DNA of 64,000 nucleotides from RGEC01 sp964475595 (GTDB taxonomy: Bacteria; Bacteroidota; Bacteroidia; NS11-12g; UBA955). The notes beneath the pieces were generated by a model. That model saw nothing but the letters and a program-made list of their open reading frames with translations. It was not told the origin of the DNA and made no database searches. The stretch lies in contig CAYYXG010000004.1 in the NCBI GenBank assembly GCA_964475595.1, positions 62,001-126,000 of the forward strand. Direction: 5' to 3'. The stretch's first letter is position 1. Each line of letters begins with the position of its first letter. The position numbers were made by a program, and so were the translations under genes. Below, piece after piece: positions 24,828-32,643 of the stretch.

Positions 24828-26063
24828 ATGAAACAGACCGATTATGCATTGTTTACGCTTCCCAACGGTATGCGGATGGCCCACAAAAGAGTGGCCGGTA
24901 CCCGTTTGGTGCATTGTGGGTTTGTAGTTGGTGCCGGTAGCCGAAATGACCTTGAACATCCCGGTCTGGCCCATTGTTTGGAACACATGTTGTTTAAGGG
25001 TACAAACCGCCGTAAAACCGTTCATGTGCTCAATTTTCTGGAGGTTGTGGGGGGAGAGATGAATGCATTCACTACCAAAGAAATAACCGCTATTTATGCA
25101 ACGGTGCAGGCAAGACACTACGTCAGAGCCGTAGACATACTTTGTGATGTTACATTCAATAGCAACATTCCGCAGGCAGAACTAATCAAAGAAAAAAAAG
25201 TAATTGCCGATGAAATTAGCATGTACCTTGATACCCCGGAAGAGAATATTTATGATGAATTTCAGGAGCAGGTATTTGGTTCTCATCCATTGGCCCATAA
25301 TATTTTAGGGAGTTTAGACACGCTAAAAAATATTGAGCGCAATGATATTATCGAGTTCACCGAAAAACACTACACCGCCGATAATATGGTGTTTGTGGTG
25401 GTGGGAAATATCGCAGCCGAAAAGGCCATACAGTATGCCGAACGATTTATGCCGGAACTCAAAAATCGTAAAACGCCCCCAAAAAAAGAGCATGTCCTAA
25501 ACTATAAGCCCACTTCAGCCACTGAAAAAACCGATTTTAGCGGGGCTTATACCATCATGGGTGCGCCTGCTTATCCCGAGAAAAACCCCAAAAAATGGCC
25601 TCTGTTGCTTTTAAACAACCTGCTTGGAGGTCCAGGGTTAAATAGTCGGTTAAACCTCGGCATACGCGAAAAGTATGGCTATACATACCATATTGAGAGC
25701 GGTTATCAATCCTATCAGGACGCAGGGTTGTTTCATTGCTACCTGAGTTGCGATGCCCAATACGTGCAGAGAAGCACTGAGCTCATTCAAAAAGAACTGA
25801 AAAAACTCCGCGAAGATAAACTGGGTATTAGGCAGCTGTCTTCTGCTAAAAAACAGTTTCAAGGCCAGATTGTGATGGCCGATGAAAACCGCAGCAGTCT
25901 GCTGGTCCATATTGGAAAAGGAATTCTGAGACACGGCAGGGCAGAAACCTTGCATGAAGTACTCAGGAAAATTGAAAATATTACCGCATCAGACATACTG
26001 GAAGTGGCCAATGAAATTTTACAGGAGGACCGGTTTAGCCATCGCACATTTCTGCCCTCATGA
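24828..26063 (+). CDS. M16-family zinc metallopeptidase (insulinase/PqqL-like)
   Basis: 411 residues, the single-domain pair length of the M16B processing-peptidase type. The inverted zinc motif HxxEH is H49-C-L-E52-H53 (LAHCLEHMLFKG), and the third ligand is E129 (VIADEISMYLDTPEEN), 80 residues later as expected. The C-terminal half (GGPGLNSRLNLGIREKYGYTYHIES) is the usual non-catalytic lobe with the R-Y pair that contacts substrate. There is no signal peptide, so it is likely cytoplasmic and digests peptides. Stop and next start overlap by 4 bp (ATGA at 26060-26063). Confidence 0.93.
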   Translation: MKQTDYALFTLPNGMRMAHKRVAGTRLVHCGFVVGAGSRNDLEHPGLAHCLEHMLFKGTNRRKTVHVLNFLEVVGGEMNAFTTKEITAIYATVQARHYVRAVDILCDVTFNSNIPQAELIKEKKVIADEISMYLDTPEENIYDEFQEQVFGSHPLAHNILGSLDTLKNIERNDIIEFTEKHYTADNMVFVVVGNIAAEKAIQYAERFMPELKNRKTPPKKEHVLNYKPTSATEKTDFSGAYTIMGAPAYPEKNPKKWPLLLLNNLLGGPGLNSRLNLGIREKYGYTYHIESGYQSYQDAGLFHCYLSCDAQYVQRSTELIQKELKKLREDKLGIRQLSSAKKQFQGQIVMADENRSSLLVHIGKGILRHGRAETLHEVLRKIENITASDILEVANEILQEDRFSHRTFLPS

Positions 26064-26686
26064 TTCCATTGTTGCGCAAATATTTAAAGGATGGCGAAAG
26101 CACTACCCTGGATTTTAAGCAATCCGTGAGCAGTGCGGCTAAAATAGCCAAAACCATGGTCAGCTTTGCCAACACACGTGGCGGTGTTTTGCTGATGGGC
26201 GTGCGAGACAATAGAACCATATGCGGGGTTCGGAGCGAAGACGAAAAATACATGCTGGATATGGCAGCCAATTTTTACTGCAGACCGGAAATCCATATTG
26301 AGATCTTTGAACATATTGCAGAGGGAAAGACTGTATTAGAGGTAAAAGTTCCTGTAGGTGAAGATAAACCCTACTATGCGAAGGATGAAGAAGGGAAATG
26401 GTGGGTGTATGTGAGGGTGAACGATAAGAGTCTGCTGGCCAGCAAAACCACGGTAGATTTTTTGAAAAGACAAAAGCAACAAAATCCCGGTACTATCCCA
26501 ATGGGTCCGATTGAGCGCGGTATTTTGGATTATTTAAGCAAAAATGAACGGATAGCCCTGCCTCAAGTGTGCAAAATGTTCAATATCAGTCGCCGCAGGG
26601 CTTCGCGTATACTGGTGAATCTAATGAGTCTGGATGTGGTTCGCAGCCATACCACAGAAAAATTGGAATATTATACCGGGGTGTAA
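26060..26686 (+). CDS. AlbA_2 (Schlafen-like) DNA-binding regulator
   Basis: 208 residues. The N-terminal ~115 residues match the AlbA_2 fold: ESTTLDFKQSVSSAAKIAKT, the glycine-rich SFANTRGGVLLMGVRDN and the IEIFEHIAEGKTVLEVKVP strand pair ending YVRVNDKSLLAS. A winged helix-turn-helix follows (~150-208: GILDYLSKNERIALPQVCKMF / ISRRRASRILVNLMSLDVV). It is co-translated with the M16 peptidase gene, which suggests a joint regulon, but the actual target is unknown. It was probably once part of a longer ATP-binding regulator family; here there is no GHKL-ATPase part. Confidence 0.8.
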   Translation: MIPLLRKYLKDGESTTLDFKQSVSSAAKIAKTMVSFANTRGGVLLMGVRDNRTICGVRSEDEKYMLDMAANFYCRPEIHIEIFEHIAEGKTVLEVKVPVGEDKPYYAKDEEGKWWVYVRVNDKSLLASKTTVDFLKRQKQQNPGTIPMGPIERGILDYLSKNERIALPQVCKMFNISRRRASRILVNLMSLDVVRSHTTEKLEYYTGV

Positions 26687-26796
26687 AATATTTAAGGTAC
26701 TTGTATAGTTATGATGGTGATGGTTTGAACTTTACTCCTTTTGTTGTATTCTCAATTTGAATGCCTTAAAGGGTTAATTATTAATGTATTAAAACC

Positions 26797-27330
26797 ATGA
26801 AAACAATGATTATTCTCCGGCCGACCGACCATGTCGTTAAAAAATGGATGCTCTTAACAGGTTTGTTAATGTCTTTCTTCATGCTTCGTGCGCAGGACAC
26901 CTGGCCCCAACCCGAGCCCAACACCGATTCATCAGCAACAGTTCCCGACTGGGAGGAAGCGAACAGCGCCTACGAGACTGAAGAATATGGGTTATTTATC
27001 TTTCAGTTTGGGAATGGAATGATTGCCACACTGGATGAAGCATCCGCTCGTGATATTGGCCATAGAGTGGGTGTTTCCAATCCGGTTCGAGGAATCAACA
27101 AAACAGGTGATTATTATGCTGAGCTTCAGAGGGTCAATATGCTGTCGGCAATGACCAATGGGGGTAGCACGCAACCTGTATTGCTGAAAGGATTTTTAGC
27201 GCCTAACGGGAAGGTTTATAAGAGCCGGGCTCAATATGACAGTCAGCCCCACAAAGCCATGATTGATCCTTTCGCATACGGCCGATATCATATTGAGCAG
27301 GGTGGACAGTTGAAGGTCTTTACCCTGTAA
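26797..27330 (+). CDS. Exported protein of unknown function
   Basis: 177 residues. An N-terminal hydrophobic segment (KKWMLLTGLLMSFFMLRAQ) resembles a signal peptide, ending at AQ-D. The mature part opens with an acidic, Pro-rich linker (DTWPQPEPNTDSSATVPDWEE) and then a soluble region with no recognised domain. No cysteines, no repeats. Its stop codon (TAA 27328-27330) touches the stop of the convergent glycosyltransferase gene (27331) with no base between. I do not recognise the family. Confidence 0.6.
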   Translation: MKTMIILRPTDHVVKKWMLLTGLLMSFFMLRAQDTWPQPEPNTDSSATVPDWEEANSAYETEEYGLFIFQFGNGMIATLDEASARDIGHRVGVSNPVRGINKTGDYYAELQRVNMLSAMTNGGSTQPVLLKGFLAPNGKVYKSRAQYDSQPHKAMIDPFAYGRYHIEQGGQLKVFTL

Positions 27331-28845
27331 TCAGGGCAGTCGGTAAACATGGGTGTTTTTCTGATGGTACACCGCGCGAGCTCCGGTTTTTAATCGGGGC
27401 TCGTAGCGGCTGAACCATAGGCCGGTATCATTGAGTACCAGATACTGTACCCGGGATTTACTGAGTATTTCGGCAGTGATTTCGGGTCCAAAATCCCTGC
27501 TGATGCGCACGCCCCGCTTTTTTAAAAGATAGAGTGCCGTATTGGGGGTAATATCAAAAGCGTAAAAAACCCTGGCCCCATCAGGAATTACCTTGCTTAG
27601 GGTGTCTGCCTGTTCCACCAGTTCTGTCGTCTCATTAAAGGCATTTTGGTGGTAATAATCTCCTGTGGTGTACCTTCTGTGCATCATGTGTGCTGCATGT
27701 CCGGCGTTCATGAAGGGAATTACCCAAAAAGAAAGGCCCATTATCACTGGTATGCATCCCAAAAGCAAGGTGCGCTGTTCTTGAAACAACTGCTGCAAAA
27801 AAAGCCACCCAAAGAAAATCGCCGGGTACAATAAAATGAAATAATAATCGTGGTATAAAAACTGTCGATTAAACAAAACCCAAATCGCACCGACCCCGAG
27901 AAACATCAATCCGGCAGCCAGTCCTGGGAGTAACGCCTCGCGCATTCTTAATAGCAATACGATGCTTAAAACGGCCAGAAAAACCATAAAAAAACCCGGC
28001 CTATACATGCTTTCCTGCCAGTTATTGAGCGCGGTTTGTGAATTTTGTAGGAACTCACTCAACGTCTCCGCAGGATTCATGGATTGTAAAAAATGCATGT
28101 TGGATGTTTTGCGGGTAAGCCAGCCGGAATAACCATACCATGCCGTGATGGGAATTGCAGGTATAAGCATCCAAAAAAAATCCTGACGGGTTAACACAAC
28201 CTGCAAGGTCTGGTTCTTAAAAAAACGCCAGAAAATCAAGAGTAAAATCCCCGCGATTCCATATATCAAAAATGAAATTTTCAGCAAACCTGCCAAACCC
28301 ATCCATAAGGCAAACCAGCGCAGGTTACGAGCGGGCTCCCTGCCGTAAATTCTCAATATTAAATGATACCAAGCCATAATTACCAATGACATGGCTCCGG
28401 CATCTGCCAAAAAATTGGGAGTGTAAAAAGCAAGAATGGGTGAACAATACCATCCAAAAACCAACAACAAACGATGTATGTTGCGCTGAATAAATAGGCC
28501 CGAGATTTTCCAGGCATGAAAAATACCGGCACTGACGAGTAAGTACAATAGCAACCGATAGATGATGTCATGTGGACCAAACACCTTGTAAAGCAGGGCC
28601 GCGGTATAGGGAACGATGGGCAATTCCATGCCGGTAATTCCTTCAGATTGCCGGTCTTCCGATACCCTCGGTAAAAAGAAATTCATGTCTTCATGGTAGT
28701 AATTCCAGGCCACGCAGGCACGGTCGCATTGTGCCCCCTGATGGACACTTTCCGGGGCCTTGGGTAAGGCCTTAAACAGCCCCAGATAAGCACTTAGGAT
28801 GATCCACGTCAACCAGAAGCCATATACAGGTTTAATCCGTTGCAT
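27331..28845 (-). CDS. Multi-pass membrane glycosyltransferase-like protein (GT39/PMT-type)
   Basis: About 504 residues from ATG 28845 (MQRIKPVYGFWLTWIILSA); an upstream start at 28869 would overlap the preceding gene more. I see about ten to twelve hydrophobic spans, and the N-terminal part has an acidic luminal loop with HEDMNFFLPRVSEDRQSEGITGMELP, similar to the first loop of GT39-like, lipid-linked-sugar-using enzymes. It overlaps the GT2 gene upstream by 14 bp (28832-28845). The pair resembles bactoprenol glycosyl donor synthase plus membrane transferase modules that modify LPS or surface glycans; this is inference. No soluble catalytic motif can be pinned down. Confidence 0.65.
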   Translation of the reverse strand: MQRIKPVYGFWLTWIILSAYLGLFKALPKAPESVHQGAQCDRACVAWNYYHEDMNFFLPRVSEDRQSEGITGMELPIVPYTAALLYKVFGPHDIIYRLLLYLLVSAGIFHAWKISGLFIQRNIHRLLLVFGWYCSPILAFYTPNFLADAGAMSLVIMAWYHLILRIYGREPARNLRWFALWMGLAGLLKISFLIYGIAGILLLIFWRFFKNQTLQVVLTRQDFFWMLIPAIPITAWYGYSGWLTRKTSNMHFLQSMNPAETLSEFLQNSQTALNNWQESMYRPGFFMVFLAVLSIVLLLRMREALLPGLAAGLMFLGVGAIWVLFNRQFLYHDYYFILLYPAIFFGWLFLQQLFQEQRTLLLGCIPVIMGLSFWVIPFMNAGHAAHMMHRRYTTGDYYHQNAFNETTELVEQADTLSKVIPDGARVFYAFDITPNTALYLLKKRGVRISRDFGPEITAEILSKSRVQYLVLNDTGLWFSRYEPRLKTGARAVYHQKNTHVYRLP

Positions 28846-29776
28846 CGGCAATATTGCTGTCTCTAACAATGTAGTGCGGACGATTCTTTACATTGTCGCT
28901 GACCCTGCCAAGATACTCTCCCAGCATTCCAATGCCGATGAGTTGTATGCCGCCCAGAAACAGTACCGATATATGCAAACTGGTCCATCCGGGTTCAGTG
29001 GTTCCAAAAAACTTTTGATATAAGCTGTATACAATCAATATAAAAGCAACAGCCGAAACCAAAAATCCGGTAATCGTGGCCACTTTTAAGGGCCAGGTGC
29101 TGAAGCTGCTGATGCCATCTAGGGCAAAACGCATCATTTTGCGATAGGTGAACTTGGTCGCCCCTCCCATGCGTTCTTCCCTGTCGTATTCCAGAAAGGT
29201 CTGGTTAAATCCTATCCAGCTGATTTGCCCACGGATATATTTGTGTTGCTCGGGCATTTTACTCAAAATGCGCTGTATTTTACGGTGGATGATCCGAAAA
29301 TCGCCCGTATCAACCGGGATTTCAATGTTGGTGATTCTGGCCAGCAGCCGGTAAAACATCCTTGCAGTGAACTTTTTAAGGAAGTTTTCGCCATCCCGTT
29401 TTCGCCTGCGGGCGTAGACCACCTCAAACCCTTCCTGTGCTTTTGAAAGCAGGTCCGGTAAAAGTTCCGGAGGATCCTGTCCATCTCCATCCATAATCAC
29501 AATCCATTCCCCTCGGGCATGCTCAATTCCTGCAGTAATGGCTATCTGATGTCCAAAATTTCTGGAAAAATCGATATATTTAACATGACGATCGGTTTCG
29601 GCCAGCCCTTGTAAAACCAGTAAAGAACGATCCTTTGAACCATCATTAATGTACACTACTTCCCAGTCAATATTCAGCGGTTGCAGCGCATTTTGGAGCC
29701 GTTGATACAGCTTTCCAATATTCATTTCCTCATTGTATACCGGAATAACAACCGATAATGTGGGTGTGGATGTCAT
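28832..29776 (-). CDS. Polyprenyl-phosphate glycosyltransferase (GT2, DPM1/GtrB-like)
   Basis: 314 residues. GT-A motif set: SVVIPVYNEEMNIGKLYQRL at the front, metal-binding DGDGQDPPELLPDL, and the acceptor-side VDTGDFRIIHRKIQRILSKMP. Two C-terminal membrane spans (VATITGFLVSAVAFILIVYSLY and ISVLFLGGIQLIGIGMLGEYLG) anchor it in the inner membrane. Enzymes of this kind transfer a sugar from a nucleotide donor to undecaprenyl phosphate. The ATG at 29776 lies 5 nt downstream of an exact -7 box, in a divergent arrangement with the thioredoxin gene. It overlaps the GT39-like membrane gene, so both are likely transcribed together. Confidence 0.9.
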   Translation of the reverse strand: MTSTPTLSVVIPVYNEEMNIGKLYQRLQNALQPLNIDWEVVYINDGSKDRSLLVLQGLAETDRHVKYIDFSRNFGHQIAITAGIEHARGEWIVIMDGDGQDPPELLPDLLSKAQEGFEVVYARRRKRDGENFLKKFTARMFYRLLARITNIEIPVDTGDFRIIHRKIQRILSKMPEQHKYIRGQISWIGFNQTFLEYDREERMGGATKFTYRKMMRFALDGISSFSTWPLKVATITGFLVSAVAFILIVYSLYQKFFGTTEPGWTSLHISVLFLGGIQLIGIGMLGEYLGRVSDNVKNRPHYIVRDSNIADATD

Positions 29777-29781
29777 ATTGG

Positions 29782-29789
29782 CAAAATTA
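29782..29789 (-). promoter_or_regulatory. -7 promoter box of the GT2 gene
   Basis: TAATTTTG on the minus strand (exact TAnnTTTG) ends 5 nt before ATG 29776. Confidence 0.6.
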
Positions 29790-29804
29790 TTGCATTAGTT
29801 GCAC

Positions 29805-29812
29805 TAAATTTG
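29805..29812 (+). promoter_or_regulatory. -7 promoter box of the thioredoxin-like lipoprotein gene
   Basis: TAAATTTG (exact TAnnTTTG) ends 7 nt before ATG 29820. Together with 29782-29789 it forms a compact divergent promoter only 43 bp long between two start codons. Confidence 0.6.
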
Positions 29813-29819
29813 TGCTAAT

Positions 29820-30272
29820 ATGAAAAAGAACCTTTTCCGCGTCCTTTCATCGGTTGCTATATTAACCGCTTCTTATGCTTTATATGCTTGTCAGGGCAAT
29901 TCATCCGAAACCCATGAAGATGGAGTAGAAATACGGGAACCTAAGGAATCTGCAATGGAAGTTTCCGGCATTCCGGCAAAAAAATTCGACAGTCTTATTG
30001 CAGGCAATAAATTGGTTATGGTTGATTTTTATGCAGTCTGGTGCGGTCCATGCAAGCGCATGGCTCCTTTTGTTGAGCAGGTTAAAGAAGAGAAAAAAGA
30101 TGTGGTTACGGTGCTAAGCATCGATGCGGAAGCGCAACCCGAAATCAGCAGCCGTTACAACCTGGAAGGTTACCCTACCCTCATTTTCTTTAAGAAGGGA
30201 CAGGTGATTGCCAATGCCATAGGATATCATGATAAAAATCAGATACTTGAATTAATCAATAAGTTTAAGTAA
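29820..30272 (+). CDS. Thioredoxin-fold lipoprotein
   Basis: 150 residues. A lipobox ends at C24 (ASYALYAC), followed by an acidic linker and a thioredoxin domain with the redox motif WCGPC (C75, C78) in VMVDFYAVWCGPCKRMAP, and the cis-Pro loop GYPTLIFFKKGQ. The protein should sit in the periplasm anchored by lipid, and reduce or reshuffle disulfides of exported proteins. The window encodes an exported protein with about 150 cysteines (40.3-51.7 kb), a possible but unproven client. The gene is monocistronic and ends at a strong bidirectional terminator. Confidence 0.9.
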   Translation: MKKNLFRVLSSVAILTASYALYACQGNSSETHEDGVEIREPKESAMEVSGIPAKKFDSLIAGNKLVMVDFYAVWCGPCKRMAPFVEQVKEEKKDVVTVLSIDAEAQPEISSRYNLEGYPTLIFFKKGQVIANAIGYHDKNQILELINKFK

Positions 30273-30298
30273 TTGTATTTAAAATATTGACCGGTAAT

Positions 30299-30327
30299 AA
30301 AAAGGATGCAATCATGCATCTTTTTTT
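30299..30327. terminator. Bidirectional terminator between the thioredoxin gene and ComA-like gene
   Basis: AAAAAGGATGCA-ATCA-TGCATCTTTTTTT: a 6-bp GC-containing stem with A-tract and T-tract on either side. It serves both convergent genes; its T-run contains the end of the stop of the minus-strand gene. Confidence 0.85.
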
Positions 30328-31105
30328 ATGCTTGTGGATGATCAAGAAAATAGAAGAAACTATCGCCCCGCAAACCCAGTCTGAGGGTTTCAAGTGGGAG
30401 AATTTCGTTCGGTGCAATATTGCCCAGATTTACATTGGCGCCATACAGTTTAATGAACCATACTTGCTGAGATTTTAATGGGGCTTCCCAAATGATTTTA
30501 TCCTGAGGGATTTTGCGGATAATTTCTGCTACAAGGCCACTTCTCACCTCTCCGGTACCCCTGAATATACCCACAGTGCCGCTTTCTCTGGCTTCCGCAA
30601 TTACTTTCCACACACCGGCGCTGATTTCACTCTCCATTTGCTCTATCCACTCATACGGAGGAATGATTTTTTCAGCATCTTTACTTCCCACCTCGCTGAG
30701 TACAGTTGCTTGCTGAGATAATTTTCGGATGTATTCACACTTGGTGTCATGATGCATTTCAATGCTGCCGTCACTTACCTCGGCAAAGTCAACACCGGTT
30801 TTGTCCAACAAGCGCAGGTAGTCTTCAAACTGATTCCGAACTACGTATGCTTCAAACAAGGTTCCACCAAAGTAAACGGGTATCCCCGCAGATTTGTAGA
30901 GATTGATTTTATCCTGTAGTCCGGGTGTTACAAAACCGGTTCCGAAACCCAGTTTAATAATGTCAGTATATTGTTTTCCGGTACTGAGAAAGTCTTCGGC
31001 TTCGCGCAGGCTTAGTCCCTTATCCATTACCATGGTGAGCCCACGGTCTCGGGGTTTTGAACTGCGCTCAGGCAGTTGTGAAAGGTTGAATAGTTCTTGA
31101 TTCAT
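30326..31105 (-). CDS. Phosphosulfolactate synthase (ComA/YitD family)
   Basis: 259 residues with the full ComA-family body: KPRDRGLTMVMDKGLSL at the front, TDIIKLGFGTGFV, the VYFGGTLFEAYV loop, FAEVSDGSIEMHH and FRGTGEVRSGLV, then EAPLKSQQVWFIKLYGANVNLGNI. The enzyme adds sulfite to phosphoenolpyruvate to give 2-phospho-3-sulfolactate, the first step to coenzyme M in methanogens or to sulfolactate in spore formers. In Bacteroidota it may feed sulfolactate or sulfonolipid precursors; the window has no further gene of that route. Its start overlaps the TPR gene stop by 4 bp. Confidence 0.87.
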   Translation of the reverse strand: MNQELFNLSQLPERSSKPRDRGLTMVMDKGLSLREAEDFLSTGKQYTDIIKLGFGTGFVTPGLQDKINLYKSAGIPVYFGGTLFEAYVVRNQFEDYLRLLDKTGVDFAEVSDGSIEMHHDTKCEYIRKLSQQATVLSEVGSKDAEKIIPPYEWIEQMESEISAGVWKVIAEARESGTVGIFRGTGEVRSGLVAEIIRKIPQDKIIWEAPLKSQQVWFIKLYGANVNLGNIAPNEILPLETLRLGLRGDSFFYFLDHPQA

Positions 31106-32559
31106 GTTTGCAATCCGGGATTGGTGAAGCGGGCGATGAGTCTTAATAAGCTACCCGCTTTTTTCAATTCCGGTGCAAAAATAAACATTTGTACATGTTC
31201 TTCTGCATTAATAGACAGGGCTGTTTCCAATAAGTAGGTAGCGGCTGCCTGTTGGCCGGTTAGGTAGCATAGTGCAGCCATCCGATACAACAACCGGGTA
31301 TTTCCAGGATTGTGTTTGATGCCCAATTGGGTGATTTCCAGCGCCCGGTCTGATTGGCCCGTTTCATGGAGTGCTACCCCCCAATCAAGCCAAACCTCGT
31401 CTTCGGCTGGGTAATCTTCGGATAAAACTTCATAAAGGGGCTCCCACTTTTCAGATTGATCGGTGCCGAAATAGGCAGCTGCAAGCACAATTCCATAATC
31501 CGCTTCGGTAGGATTTAATTCCCATGCTTTTTCTAAATAGGGGATGGCTTTGGCATATTCTTGCTCATAATGCCAGGTAAGTCCCATGCTGTACCAACTT
31601 TCACTATCGTCAGGATTGTTTTTAAGAACCTCATGGTATAGGGTTCTTGCCTCTTTTACTTTGCCTGTTTCATAGTGACTCCAGGCAAGCAGACCTTTCA
31701 ATTCTTCAAAAGCACCTTTGTGAAACCTTTCTGATTGTTCAAAATAATACCGAATAAAACTGGTGTAGTCTTCGTGTTCGTACAGCGCTTCCATGTAACC
31801 CAACCATGCTTCCAGAAAATTCTCATTAATGGTAACTGCGAAATCAAATGCTTCAATGGCCCTGGGGTATTGCTCCAGATCAGCATGGGCATTGGCCAGT
31901 AAATACCACGCCTCTTCTGAATACGGATCCTTGTCTACCAGTTTTTCCAACATGGGCATCAAGGCTTGCACATGGTTTTTATCCTGTGTTTGTCCCAGCC
32001 ATTTCTCCACAATATAATGTACATCCCCGCCAAGTTCGAGGCATCTATCGAGCAAAGGCAATGCCAGCTCAAATTGGCTGTAGTGAATGAGTAGCTCCAG
32101 AAAATCTTCCATCGCCTGTTCGTCCTCCCCAGCCAGTTCCAAACCTTCTTTAAGCATTTCCATGGCCTTATCCTTTCTGCCTTCTAGGCCGTAAATAGCA
32201 GCTTCTACCATGAATAAGGCAGGTTCAAATGCACTGTATTCTTTTGCTTTGGTAATGTAACGCCTTGCCATTCGGTAATTTTTTTCGCGCATTAGCACCT
32301 CTGCCATGTGTATCGCAAAAACCGGTATATAGGGAAATTGATCTATACCCTGCTCCAACACATTTTTCATCATCTTAAAGCCTTTAACGCTGTCGCTGGT
32401 CATCAAATGGTTGTAAGAGTAGTACCGAAAAATTTCCAGTAACTCCCGTGGACTAAAACTAGCATCCTTGTTGGATTCAAATTCGCGGACAAGCTCCTCT
32501 ACATTCCCACTGAACTCGTCTTGCTCTTCATCATCCCAATCACTTGGAAAAAAACCCAT
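31102..32559 (-). CDS. Cytoplasmic TPR-repeat protein
   Basis: About 485 residues from ATG 32559 (MGFFPSDWDDEEQDEFSGNV); an exact -7 box ends 6 nt upstream, which argues against the ATG at 32568. An acidic N-terminus is followed by around ten degenerate TPR units, for example DSESWYSMGLTWHYEQEYAKA and EAWYLLANAHADLEQYPRAIEAF. No signal peptide. TPR proteins act as scaffolds. The 4-bp overlap with the phosphosulfolactate synthase gene implies co-translation, but the functional link is unknown. Confidence 0.8.
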   Translation of the reverse strand: MGFFPSDWDDEEQDEFSGNVEELVREFESNKDASFSPRELLEIFRYYSYNHLMTSDSVKGFKMMKNVLEQGIDQFPYIPVFAIHMAEVLMREKNYRMARRYITKAKEYSAFEPALFMVEAAIYGLEGRKDKAMEMLKEGLELAGEDEQAMEDFLELLIHYSQFELALPLLDRCLELGGDVHYIVEKWLGQTQDKNHVQALMPMLEKLVDKDPYSEEAWYLLANAHADLEQYPRAIEAFDFAVTINENFLEAWLGYMEALYEHEDYTSFIRYYFEQSERFHKGAFEELKGLLAWSHYETGKVKEARTLYHEVLKNNPDDSESWYSMGLTWHYEQEYAKAIPYLEKAWELNPTEADYGIVLAAAYFGTDQSEKWEPLYEVLSEDYPAEDEVWLDWGVALHETGQSDRALEITQLGIKHNPGNTRLLYRMAALCYLTGQQAAATYLLETALSINAEEHVQMFIFAPELKKAGSLLRLIARFTNPGLQT

Positions 32560-32565
32560 CGCCGT

Positions 32566-32573
32566 CAAAAATA
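32566..32573 (-). promoter_or_regulatory. -7 promoter box of the TPR/ComA operon
   Basis: TATTTTTG on the minus strand (exact) ends 6 nt before ATG 32559; leaderless transcript expected. Confidence 0.6.
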
Positions 32574-32620
32574 ATCAGCCAATTGGTCGAAAAATCTGTT
32601 TGGATGAAAGAACCCCCGTA

Positions 32621-32628
32621 TATTTTTG
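32621..32628 (+). promoter_or_regulatory. -7 promoter box of the M1 peptidase gene
   Basis: TATTTTTG (exact TAnnTTTG). Its last bases form a TTG in frame with the gene, which is a false start; the first ATG is at 32644, 15 nt downstream. Confidence 0.6.
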
Positions 32629-32643
32629 CACAGTTTGTATACA

